Position numbers and translations under genes: made by a program
Notes under the pieces: model-generated
The model's input: only the letters and a program-made list of their open reading frames with translations
What the model was told of the DNA's origin: nothing
Databases searched by the model: none
Shown: positions 57,387-64,000 of the stretch, piece after piece
How the letters are laid out: every line of letters begins with the position of its first letter
Position numbering within the stretch: the stretch's first letter is position 1
Assembly (NCBI GenBank): GCA_016707605.1
Contig: JADJHJ010000016.1
Location: 1-64,000 of the forward strand
Origin: Candidatus Promineofilum glycogenicum
Lineage (GTDB): Bacteria; Chloroflexota; Anaerolineae; Promineifilales; Promineifilaceae
DNA length: 64,000 bases
Direction of reading: 5' to 3'

Positions 57387-58280
57387 TCAAAGCGAGGCGA
57401 CGGTCAGGGCCAGCACCTGGCGAATGTCGGGCCGGTCGAAGGCGGCGTAGAGGGGGTGGAACTCCTCTGTCAGCCGGGCCAACTCGGCCGACTGGTAGTC
57501 GCCATAGATGGCCACCTCCTCCGGGCAGCAGTCCAGGGCGATCAGCAGCGCCGTGGCTACACTGGCGTCGTTGAGAGTGCCCAAGTGGTCCTGCATCAGG
57601 CGGGTCATCTCGATGATCCGGCCGCTCGTCTCGCCCAGCAACTCCTCGAAGAAGGTCAGGGTGTAGCGCAACTCTTTGAACTGGATGCGCAACTGGTGGA
57701 ACTGAGCCGCGGTCGCCGTGGGCAGGACGTCGCCAAAGGCCCGGACGGCCCCCAGGCGCTGGAAGACGAGCGTCGGCAGGGCGTGGCGCACCAGCAGCGG
57801 GGCGGTGCGGCCGTTGCCGGTCGGCAGCCCTGCGCCGGCCGTCGCGGTGAAGCGGCGGTAGCGTTGCAGTCGCCGGTGGACCTTCGGCCGCTCCAGGTAG
57901 CGCCGCAGCCGCTTGTCGACTTTGGCCTGGCGCTCTTCAACGTATTCGGCCAGCACTAACAGCGGTTGCCCGGCGGCGTCGTTGTAGGCGGCCAGCTTCT
58001 GGCGGAAGACGGCCAGGTCTCGGCAAGGCCCCAGGCGGCGCATCAACCGGCGCAGCGTCCGCCGGTGCGGCTCCAGTTCGTGGGGGGCGAAGACGGGCGC
58101 GAAGAGCTTGAAGAGGGTGAACGTACGGCGGATGGCCTTGCGCGTCTCGTGCACAGCCGGCGGGTCGGCGTTCTGCCGCAGCGCCGGCAGGTGTTCGTAG
58201 ACGATGGCCAGTTGCTCGGCCATCATCTGGCGCGCCGCTTCGGCAATGGGCAGGTCGGGCGTGAGCGGTGTGTGGATCAT
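57387..58280 (-). CDS. CHAD-domain protein
   Basis: A conserved-histidine alpha-helical domain protein of 297 residues. The CHAD marks are AVHETRKAIRRTFTLFKLF, LRRLMRRLGPCRDLAVFRQK, HQLRIQFKELRYTLTFFEEL and MQDHLGTLNDASVA, with regularly spaced His, Arg and Lys. CHAD proteins bind polyphosphate. No CYTH domain is fused, but such stand-alone forms are common. ATG 58280 is chosen because an extended -10 box, TGCTAGAAT (58298-58290), lies 9 nt upstream, implying a leaderless transcript; ATG 58289 is the alternative. Confidence 0.88.
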   Translation of the reverse strand: MIHTPLTPDLPIAEAARQMMAEQLAIVYEHLPALRQNADPPAVHETRKAIRRTFTLFKLFAPVFAPHELEPHRRTLRRLMRRLGPCRDLAVFRQKLAAYNDAAGQPLLVLAEYVEERQAKVDKRLRRYLERPKVHRRLQRYRRFTATAGAGLPTGNGRTAPLLVRHALPTLVFQRLGAVRAFGDVLPTATAAQFHQLRIQFKELRYTLTFFEELLGETSGRIIEMTRLMQDHLGTLNDASVATALLIALDCCPEEVAIYGDYQSAELARLTEEFHPLYAAFDRPDIRQVLALTVASL

Positions 58281-58289
58281 TGAGACCAT

Positions 58290-58298
58290 ATTCTAGCA
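58290..58298 (-). promoter_or_regulatory. Extended -10 promoter of the CHAD gene
   Basis: TGCTAGAAT, identical to the boxes before the aarF-like gene and tRNA-Glu(CUC). Confidence 0.5.
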
Positions 58299-58324
58299 AC
58301 ACTCTTGGCTGGGGCTACTTACAG

Positions 58325-58414
58325 AAGAGCTCACGCAAAGATCGCCAAGACGCCAAGGCTCAGAAAGCTTGCTTTGCGTCCTTTGCGTCGAGGCGATCTT
58401 TGCGTGAACTCTTG
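58325..58414. repeat. Palindromic repeat family C
   Basis: AGAGCTCACGCAAAGATCGC to GCGATCTTTGCGTGAACTCT. Between the divergent CHAD and small CxxC genes. Confidence 0.85.
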
Positions 58415-58428
58415 AATTCAGGTGTGGT

Positions 58429-58457
58429 TTGCCGGGCCTGGGGGGCGGCCGTATAAT
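58429..58457 (+). promoter_or_regulatory. Promoter of the 82-aa Cys-rich protein gene
   Basis: TTGCCG (58429-58434), 17 nt, TATAAT (58452-58457), 48 nt before the GTG start. Confidence 0.6.
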
Positions 58458-58504
58458 CCGCCTGGCTGCGGCTTGCGAATCGGCCGGGCCAATAGGAGTG
58501 AACT

Positions 58505-58753
58505 GTGGCCATCGTAAACGAAAACACCGACGCCAAACGTCGCGCCGAACAACGAGCGGCGCTGGAGCGCATTCGCAACGGCTTGGCGACCCGGGTGCGC
58601 ATCCTGGTCGCGTCGGACGCCTGCCCGGTCTGCCGCGCCTATGAAGGGGCATACGAGTTCGACGCCGTGCCCGAACTGCCCCTGGAGGGCTGCTCGCGCC
58701 CCGACGGCTGCAACGCCGTCTATGCCCCCGTCCTCGACCTCTACGGCCCTTAA
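58505..58753 (+). CDS. Small Cys-rich protein (82 aa) of unknown function
   Basis: A short protein with SDACPVCRAYEGAYEFDAVP and LEGCSRPDGCNAVYAPV, four Cys in CxxC...CxxxxxC spacing, a plausible zinc site. The N-terminal part is a charged helix (TDAKRRAEQRAALERIRNGL). GTG 58505 has AGGAG 9 nt upstream and a good promoter further up, so I consider it real. The DxCPxCRxxEG pattern resembles the C-terminal part of phage-head-morphogenesis-like proteins seen in some bacteria, but the match is weak. Function unknown. Confidence 0.72.
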   Translation: MAIVNENTDAKRRAEQRAALERIRNGLATRVRILVASDACPVCRAYEGAYEFDAVPELPLEGCSRPDGCNAVYAPVLDLYGP

Positions 58754-58756
58754 GAA

Positions 58757-58828
58757 GAAACCACAGATTACGCAGATTCCACAGATTATTAAGAAGTAAT
58801 CTGTGGAATCTGCGTAATCTGTGGTTTC
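58757..58828. repeat. Palindromic repeat family A
   Basis: GAAACCACAGATTACGCAGA to TCTGCGTAATCTGTGGTTTC, with perfect pairing. It lies between convergent genes, 3 nt after one stop codon and 13 nt from the other. Confidence 0.9.
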
Positions 58829-58841
58829 TTTCTTTTCCTCT

Positions 58842-59852
58842 TTAATCCACGTCGTCGAGGATATCCTCGACCCCGTCGGGATCGGCGTCGTTCGTCTCCC
58901 ACGGATCGTGCCGTTCGCGCGGCCCCCAGGCGCGATTCGGTTCCAGCAAGGCGTCGTCGCCGGCCTGCTCCAGCCCCAGGTTGTAAACGATGTCGGCCAG
59001 GTCTTCGGCGCTCAGTTCGACGCCCTCCTGCTCCATCTCCTCTAACTGCGTCTCCAGCACGTCGCGTTCGACCAGCTTCTCGTTGATGCGCCGGCGCAGA
59101 TCGGCGGCCAGTTCGGCGATGAGGTCGCGTCCCTCGGCCGCGGCCCGTTCGGCGCGGCGCAGCAGCCGGGCGCTGTCGTGGCCCTCCAGCGTGGCCAGTT
59201 CGGCGGCGATCTCGGCCAGGCGGCGGCGGCAGTGGTCGATCTCCCGTTGCAGCGCGGTGGCCAACTCCTCGTCGGAGTGGGGCGCGCGCGGGGCGCTGTC
59301 GGGTTCGTCGGCCAGCCGCTCCAGCGCGGCCAGGTCGCCGGCGGCGTAGGCGGCGTTGATGGCCATCATCAGGTCGGTGCGGTAGGCGCGGTCGGCCTCG
59401 TCCAGGGCCAGGTCGGGATGGAAGCGGCGCGCCAGTTGGCGATAGAGCTGCTTGAGCGCCGCCTGCTGCTCGGCGGCCAGCGCGGGGCGCGGTGTCTCGG
59501 CTGTCTTGTGGTAGCGATAGCGGCCCGACGACGCCGCCTCCTCGCCGCTGAAGCGCCAGCCGCGTTCGTCGCGGGCGGCAACGGGCGCGTCGTCGCCCCA
59601 ATCGAGGGCGTCCTGATAGCGGCGCAACTCGGCGCGCAGGTCGTCGATCTCCTCTTGTAGTGCGTCGAGGCGGTGGCTGAGCGACTCCAGCCGGGCGCGC
59701 AGTTTGTACTCGAACGCGCCGATGGCCGCCAGGCGGTCGGCTAATTGGGTCTCGGCGTCGATGAGTTGCGGCCGCAGCGCGGCCAGCGTCGCTTCCAGTT
59801 CGACGACGCGCCCGCGCCAGTTGGGGCCGGTTTGGATGACGTCACTGTCCAT
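58842..59852 (-). CDS. Coiled-coil protein with embedded J-domain-like region
   Basis: A 336-residue soluble protein. The N-terminal 85 residues are coiled coil (LESLSHRLDALQEEIDDLRA). Residues about 128-175 resemble a J domain: AALKQLYRQLARRFHPDLAL, with HPD, then MMAINAAYAAGDLAALERLA. A second coiled coil (ELATALQREIDHCRRRLAEI and onward) and an acidic tail (DADPDGVEDILDDVD) follow. The HPD motif would allow stimulation of an Hsp70. No DnaK is nearby. ATG 59852 lies 9 nt after TGCTATACT, an extended -10 box, so the transcript may be leaderless. Confidence 0.82.
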   Translation of the reverse strand: MDSDVIQTGPNWRGRVVELEATLAALRPQLIDAETQLADRLAAIGAFEYKLRARLESLSHRLDALQEEIDDLRAELRRYQDALDWGDDAPVAARDERGWRFSGEEAASSGRYRYHKTAETPRPALAAEQQAALKQLYRQLARRFHPDLALDEADRAYRTDLMMAINAAYAAGDLAALERLADEPDSAPRAPHSDEELATALQREIDHCRRRLAEIAAELATLEGHDSARLLRRAERAAAEGRDLIAELAADLRRRINEKLVERDVLETQLEEMEQEGVELSAEDLADIVYNLGLEQAGDDALLEPNRAWGPRERHDPWETNDADPDGVEDILDDVD

Positions 59853-59899
59853 TGCTCTTCGAGTATAGCAGAACGCACGGGCGGCCGGGGGCATCCACT

Positions 59900-60030
59900 T
59901 GGTGGGTTGCCGGGGGGGGGCGGGGGGGTGGGGGGGGGGGGGGTGGGGGTGTCTTGCAGAACGTGCAACGCACCTCGGAAGGTGCGATGCACGGGGGGAA
60001 GGGGCGATGCACGCTTGACAGGCGACGCGC
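59900..60030. repeat. G-rich low-complexity stretch with family K relative
   Basis: Runs of 8, 7 and 12 G (59909-59945) are followed by GTGCAACGCACC and GGTGCGATGCACG words. Not coding. Potential quadruplex-forming on the plus strand. Confidence 0.6.
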
Positions 60031-60043
60031 GTGGGGCTAGAGT
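60015..60043 (+). promoter_or_regulatory. Promoter of the ABC exporter genes
   Basis: TTGACA (60015-60020), 17 nt, TAGAGT (60038-60043), 28 nt before the ATPase start. Confidence 0.6.
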
Positions 60044-60070
60044 GCGGAGTGGCCCGGAAGTGCTACACCC

Positions 60071-60988
60071 ATGATCCAGACAGAAAACCTGACCAAATCC
60101 TTCGGCGACCATCTGGCCGTCGACCGGCTGACGCTCGACATCGGCGAGGGGGAAGTGTTCGGCTTCCTGGGGCCGAACGGCGCGGGCAAGACGACGACCA
60201 TCCGCATGTTGACCAGCCTCATCGCCCCGACGGCGGGGCGGGCGCGCGTGGCCGGCTACGAGGTCGGCCGCGACGACGACCAGATTCGCCGCCACGTCGG
60301 CATCCTGACCGAGACGCCGGGCATGTACGACCGCCTGTCGGCGCGGCGCAACCTGAGCATCTTCGCCCGGCTCTACGAGGTCGAGCGGGTGGACGCTCAG
60401 GTGGAGAAGTACCTGAAGCTGCTGGGCCTGTGGGAGCGGCGCGACGACGCGGTGGGGGAGTTCAGCAAGGGTATGCGCCAGAAGCTGGCCATCGCCCGCG
60501 CCCTGCTCCACGAGCCGCGCGTGCTCTTCCTCGATGAGCCGACGGCCGCCCTCGACCCGGAGGCGTCGCGCCTCGTCCACGACTTCGTGACCGAGTTGAA
60601 GGGGCAGGGGCGAACGATCTTCCTCTGCACCCACAATCTGGACGAGGCCGACCGGCTGTGCGACCGGGTGGCGGTGTTCAAGACCCATCTGCGCGTCGTG
60701 GACACGCCCGGCAAGCTGCGGCGGCAGGTCTATGGGCGGCAGGTGGTCTTTCACCTGTGCGGCGCGGCCGAGGCGTTCCTGCCTGTCGTGAGCGGGCTGC
60801 CGTTCGTCAGCGCCATCGAGGCCGACGCGGGCAAGCTCATCCTGACCCTCGACGACCCGGAGAGCCACAATCCCGACCTGGTGCGCGCTCTCGTCGCCGC
60901 CGGGGCGGACATCCAGTTCGTGGGCGAGTTGCGCTACTCGCTGGAAGACGTCTACCTACAGCTAATGAAGGACGGCGTAGACGCGTAA
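60071..60988 (+). CDS. ABC transporter ATP-binding protein
   Basis: An ABC-2-type exporter ATPase of 305 residues. Walker A is GPNGAGKTTTIRML, the signature EFSKGMRQKLAIARALLHEP, Walker B VLFLDEPTAALDPE and the switch His in LCTHNLDEADRL. The C-terminal extension is of the CcmA/NatA type. The substrate is unknown; drug or sodium export and copper-site assembly (NosF-like) are family options. The permease gene follows on the same strand after a family A palindrome. Confidence 0.93.
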   Translation: MIQTENLTKSFGDHLAVDRLTLDIGEGEVFGFLGPNGAGKTTTIRMLTSLIAPTAGRARVAGYEVGRDDDQIRRHVGILTETPGMYDRLSARRNLSIFARLYEVERVDAQVEKYLKLLGLWERRDDAVGEFSKGMRQKLAIARALLHEPRVLFLDEPTAALDPEASRLVHDFVTELKGQGRTIFLCTHNLDEADRLCDRVAVFKTHLRVVDTPGKLRRQVYGRQVVFHLCGAAEAFLPVVSGLPFVSAIEADAGKLILTLDDPESHNPDLVRALVAAGADIQFVGELRYSLEDVYLQLMKDGVDA

Positions 60989-60994
60989 GAAAAA

Positions 60995-61063
60995 GAAACC
61001 ACAGATTACGCAGATTACACAGATTTCTTAAAAATCTGTGTAATCTGCGTAATCTGTGGTTCC
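60995..61063. repeat. Palindromic repeat family A inside the ABC operon
   Basis: GAAACCACAGATTACGCAGA to TGCGTAATCTGTGGTTCC. It starts 6 nt after the ATPase stop and ends 20 nt before the permease start. Confidence 0.88.
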
Positions 61064-61083
61064 TTCTCTTCGGAGGAGATTAG

Positions 61084-61884
61084 ATGGACAAGATCACAAC
61101 CATTGTTGGCAAGGAGTGGTCGGAGGTTTTCAAGAACAAGCTGGTGCTGTTCTCGGTCCTGTTCCTGCCGCTCATCCTGGCCGTCATCCCCCTGGTGATG
61201 CTATTCGTCTTCCGGCAGGCGGGGGCGGACGCGGCGCTGTCGGCCGAACTCAACGACCCGGAGATCGCCGCACTGGCCGGGGAGATGTGCGTCGGGCTGT
61301 CGGCCGGGGACTGCACCCTCGTCTACACGCTCAACCTGTTCGTGCTGATGTTCATGATCCTGCCCGTGGCCATCCCGGTGACGATTGCCGCCTACAGCAT
61401 CGTCGGCGAGAAGACGACGCGCAGCCTGGAGCCGCTGCTGGCGACGCCGATCACGACGGTCGAGCTACTGACGGCCAAGATCGTCGCCGCCATCGTGCCG
61501 GCCATTCTGGCGACGTGGCTGGCCTTTGCCATCTTCCTGGTCGGCGCGCGCCTGCTGGCCCCGCCGGCGGTCTTCAGCGCCTTCTTTGCCATCCACTGGC
61601 TGTTGGCCGTGCTGGTCGTGGCCCCGCTGCTGACCCTACTGGCGGCCTGTGTGGCCGTCATCGTCTCGTCGCGCGTCAGCGACCCGCGCGTGGCCGAGCA
61701 GTTGTCGTCGGTGGTCATCCTGCCACTCATCCTGCTGGTTGTCGGCCAGGCGGTGGGGCTGATCCTGATCGACCGGCAGATCATGGTGCTGTTGGCTGTG
61801 GTCGTGCTGGTGCTCGACGTGGGCCTGGTCTACCTGGCCGTGCGCCTCTTCCAGCGCGAGACGATTCTGACGCGCTGGAAATGA
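61084..61884 (+). CDS. ABC-2 family transporter permease
   Basis: A 266-residue ABC-2 permease (NatB/YhaP-like, short form) with six hydrophobic segments. It shows the N-terminal TTIVGKEWSEVFKNKLVLFS and the family loop AAYSIVGEKTTRSLEPLLAT followed by PITTVELLTAKIVAAIVPAI. It pairs with the upstream ATPase. ATG 61084 follows GGAGGAGATT. No substrate clue. Confidence 0.9.
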   Translation: MDKITTIVGKEWSEVFKNKLVLFSVLFLPLILAVIPLVMLFVFRQAGADAALSAELNDPEIAALAGEMCVGLSAGDCTLVYTLNLFVLMFMILPVAIPVTIAAYSIVGEKTTRSLEPLLATPITTVELLTAKIVAAIVPAILATWLAFAIFLVGARLLAPPAVFSAFFAIHWLLAVLVVAPLLTLLAACVAVIVSSRVSDPRVAEQLSSVVILPLILLVVGQAVGLILIDRQIMVLLAVVVLVLDVGLVYLAVRLFQRETILTRWK

Positions 61885-61892
61885 GAAGAAAG

Positions 61893-61953
61893 GGTCCAGG
61901 GGCCAGGGCAGAGCCACGCTCTCCCTGGCCCTGGCCCCTGGAACCTGGAACCT
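61893..61953. repeat. Hairpin of repeat family I
   Basis: GGTCCAGGGGCCAGGGCAGA and CTGGCCCTGGCCCCTGGAAC pair imperfectly. It follows the permease stop by about 8 nt and could terminate the ABC operon. Confidence 0.6.
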
Positions 61954-61961
61954 GTTTCCCC

Positions 61962-61989
61962 TTGCCATTTTCACCACTGCGACTATAAT
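61962..61989 (+). promoter_or_regulatory. rpsB-tsf promoter and long leader
   Basis: TTGCCA (61962-61967), 16 nt, TATAAT (61984-61989). The predicted leader runs about 220 nt to the rpsB start, GC-rich and foldable, with no ORF. A leader of this length before rpsB would allow autoregulation by S2, but no known motif is recognised. Confidence 0.6.
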
Positions 61990-62214
61990 CCATACGATTT
62001 TCTGCCATCGCTTCCCATTCCCGGTTAGCAGGCAAAATTAACAGTTCACACACGCCTGGACTGAAGTGGTTGTGCTTGCAGGGCTGCGCGCCGCCTTCCC
62101 AGGTCTCTTGCACGTGAGGCCGCCTCGGGTTGGCGCGGCGTGGCCCCTTTGGCCATGCAAGTTCCACTGCGGGTTGAAGGGCGTGGACGACAAAACAAAA
62201 AGGAGAATAACCTC

Positions 62215-63147
62215 ATGGCCATTGTTTCAATGAAAGCACTTCTGGAAACAGGTGTGCACTTCGGTCACCGGACGCGCCGCTGGAACCCGAAGATGAAGCC
62301 CTATATCTTCACCGAGCGCAACGGGATTCACATCCTCGACTTGCAGCAGACGATCGTGCTCATCGAGGAGGCGTACAACGCCATCCGTGATGTCGTGGCC
62401 GTCGGCGGCGACGTGCTGTTTGTCGGCACGAAGCGGCAGGCGCAGGACACCGTCGCCCGCGAGGCGGCCCGCGCCGCCCAGCCCTACGTCAACGACCGCT
62501 GGCTTGGCGGCACGCTGACCAATTGGCGCACCATCCGTCAGCGCATCAACTACCTGCGCGAGTTGGAAACGCGCCGCGACGCCGGCGAGTTCGACCTGTT
62601 GAAGAAGACGGAGCGGCTGCGCATCGAGCGCGAGATCGAGAAGCTGAATCTGCGCCTGGGCGGCATCCGCGATTTGCGCGATCTGCCGGCGCTGCTGTTC
62701 GTCATCGACGTCAGCCACGAAGTGACTGCCGTGCGCGAGGCCAACACCCTGAAGATTCCCGTCATCGGCGTGGTCGATACCAATAGCGACCCCGACCCGA
62801 TCGATTACGTCATCCCGTCCAACGACGACGCCATCCGCGCCATCAAGCTCATCGTCGGCAAGATGGCCGACGCGGCGCTGGAAGGCATCGCCATGCGCAA
62901 GGAGACGATGCAGGAAGAAGTGACCGACTTCGACCGCTATCGCTACGAGACCTTCGACGGCATGGAAGACGCCGAGGACGAGATGTTGCTGGGCGCTTCG
63001 ACGCTGAAGAAGATGCGCGAGGGCGCGCCGACGGCCGAGGCTGCGGCTGAGGACGTCAAGGAAGAGATCGAGATCGACGTGACCGACATCTTCCCCGGCG
63101 CGGCCGAAGAGACGGCGGCCGATACGTTTGAGGCGGTTGGCGAGTAA
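62215..63147 (+). CDS. rpsB: 30S ribosomal protein S2
   Basis: S2 of 310 residues. Family signatures are MKALLETGVHFGHRTRRWNP, YIFTERNGIHILDLQQT, FVGTKRQAQDTVAREA, DRWLGGTLTNWRTI and the C-terminal FVIDVSHEVTAVREANTLKI, GVVDTNSDPDPIDYVIPSND. An acidic C-terminal extension of about 60 residues (EEIEIDVTDIFPGAAEETAA) is longer than in Escherichia coli. ATG 62215 follows AAGGAG. It is first in the common rpsB-tsf-pyrH order. Confidence 0.98.
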   Translation: MAIVSMKALLETGVHFGHRTRRWNPKMKPYIFTERNGIHILDLQQTIVLIEEAYNAIRDVVAVGGDVLFVGTKRQAQDTVAREAARAAQPYVNDRWLGGTLTNWRTIRQRINYLRELETRRDAGEFDLLKKTERLRIEREIEKLNLRLGGIRDLRDLPALLFVIDVSHEVTAVREANTLKIPVIGVVDTNSDPDPIDYVIPSNDDAIRAIKLIVGKMADAALEGIAMRKETMQEEVTDFDRYRYETFDGMEDAEDEMLLGASTLKKMREGAPTAEAAAEDVKEEIEIDVTDIFPGAAEETAADTFEAVGE

Positions 63148-63170
63148 AACGCTACGGAGAGTTTGACAAG

Positions 63171-63776
63171 ATGACCATTACGACTGAAATGGTGAAGGAA
63201 TTGCGCGGGGTCACCGGGGCGGGCGTCCTGGAGGCCAAGAAGGCGCTGGAGCAGACCGACGGCAACTTCGACAAGGCCGTTGACATCCTGCGCGAGAAGG
63301 GCGCGGCCCGCGCTCTGAAGCGCGCCGACCGGGCGGCCAAAGAGGGCCTGGTCGAGCTATACGCCCATCCCGGCAATCGCGTCGGCGTGATGCTGGAGCT
63401 GAACTGTGAGACCGACTTCGTCGGCCGCACCGAGCAGTTCCGCCAACTGGCCCACAATCTGGCGCTGCATATCGCCGCGTCGTCGCCGCGCTATCTGCGG
63501 TCGGAAGACGTGCCCGCGGCCGAGATCGAGCGCGAGGCGTCCGTCCTGAAGGCCCAGGCCCTGGCCGAGGGCAAGCCCGAAGCCATCGCTGAGAAGATGG
63601 TCGCCGGCCGCATTGCCAAGTACTACGAAGAGATGTGCCTGTTGGAGCAGCCGTTCGTCAAGGACGAGAAGGTCAAGATCAAAGACATGTTGACCGAGGC
63701 CACGCGTACGACGGGCGAGAACATCGTCGTCCGCCGCTTCGTCCGCTACCAGTTGGGCGAGTCGCTGGAGGACTAA
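63171..63776 (+). CDS. tsf: Elongation factor Ts, short form
   Basis: EF-Ts exchanges GDP for GTP on EF-Tu. The N-terminal UBA-like domain and core are present: VKELRGVTGAGVLEAKKALE, VGVMLELNCETDFVGRTEQF and FVKDEKVKIKDMLTEA. At 201 residues it is the short form found in Chloroflexota and Thermus-like bacteria, lacking part of the second core subdomain of the E. coli protein. The start ATG is 23 nt after the rpsB stop. Confidence 0.97.
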   Translation: MTITTEMVKELRGVTGAGVLEAKKALEQTDGNFDKAVDILREKGAARALKRADRAAKEGLVELYAHPGNRVGVMLELNCETDFVGRTEQFRQLAHNLALHIAASSPRYLRSEDVPAAEIEREASVLKAQALAEGKPEAIAEKMVAGRIAKYYEEMCLLEQPFVKDEKVKIKDMLTEATRTTGENIVVRRFVRYQLGESLED

Positions 63777-63851
63777 TGCCGCAGGGCTGGGTCGGGGGAG
63801 CCGCCGGCTTGGCCCACGCAAACCAGTAACGGCAACGAGGAGCGCAAGCCG

Positions 63852-64000
63852 ATGTCTGACGTTCGCTACAAGCGCATTCTCCTGAAGATGGGCGGCGAGG
63901 CGCTGGCCGGCCAGGGGGAGTTTGGCATTGAACCGCAACGCGCCGCCGAGGTCGCTCAGGTCGTGAAAGACGTTCACGACCTGGGCGTCCAGGTGGCGCT
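63852..64000 (+). CDS. pyrH: UMP kinase, 3' partial
   Basis: The visible 49 residues, MSDVRYKRILLKMGGEALAG, then QGEFGIEPQRAAEVAQVVKD, match the N-terminus of bacterial UMP kinase, including the nucleotide-binding KxGGE. It phosphorylates UMP to UDP. The start has GAGGAG 10 nt upstream. The gene continues beyond the window; the order rpsB-tsf-pyrH is common. Confidence 0.92.
   Translation, partial: MSDVRYKRILLKMGGEALAGQGEFGIEPQRAAEVAQVVKDVHDLGVQVA

Overview
The window reads as high-GC chromosomal DNA from a member of the Chloroflexota, probably an Anaerolineae-like filamentous bacterium. This rests on the gene mix and is an inference: CrtI/CrtB/fused-CrtYcd carotenoid genes with a P450, a short EF-Ts, ANTAR-type signalling, an effector-associated-domain protein, and long intergenic palindromes. 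Two features run through the whole window. First, about a dozen genes carry single-base frameshifts, including glnA at a highly conserved position. This points to residual indel errors in a draft assembly, or less likely to real decay. Second, almost every gene junction carries an imperfect palindrome from one of several repeat families.

Layout. 1-4.8 kb: the end of a polysaccharide-type ABC-2 permease, an LCP-family wall-polymer ligase, a UMF1-type MFS transporter and a terpenoid-cyclase-fold protein, followed by a decayed DUF402 gene. 5.3-20.3 kb: a nitrogen-assimilation block with a GAF/GAF/HisKA_2 kinase, its ANTAR response regulator, a phosphatase, glnA, an unknown gene, amt, and divergent gltB-gltD. 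The amt and gltB leaders contain intrinsic terminators and the glnA leader a strong hairpin, so ANTAR-type antitermination is a natural hypothesis. 20.4-25.3 kb: a tightly overlapping carotenoid operon (crtB, crtI, P450, crtYcd). 25.5-32.3 kb: small enzymes, Elp3, an LLM flavin oxidoreductase, an AbrB-VapC toxin-antitoxin pair, an AlkZ-like glycosylase, a DinB-like protein and tRNA-Glu(UUC).

32.4-38.2 kb: tandem GNAT, a MoxR ATPase with a CoxE-like VWA partner, and tyrS. tyrS is preceded by a promoter, a 30-codon leader ORF with three consecutive Tyr codons, and a terminator, which is an apparent ribosome-mediated attenuator. thpR follows on the other strand. 38.3-42.4 kb: an EAD/TIR-remnant/FGE protein, a HEPN-MNT pair and a GT-C-type membrane glycosyltransferase whose reading frame contains a repeat element. 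42.5-50.3 kb: membrane proteins, MurJ with two small co-transcribed unknown genes, a regulatory ATPase and galT. 50.4-64 kb: YacP-type NYN nuclease, UvrD/PcrA, CNNM/CorC protein, tRNA-Glu(CUC), AarF kinase, CHAD protein, a J-domain/coiled-coil protein, an ABC exporter pair, and rpsB-tsf-pyrH, the last cut by the window end.

The most unusual signal is the set of repeat families. In at least six of them each arm consists of about three tandem copies of a 9-10 nt word, followed by the inverted copy. The elements sit mostly 0-20 nt after stop codons, are nested in each other, and in several genes are read in frame or supply the stop codon.
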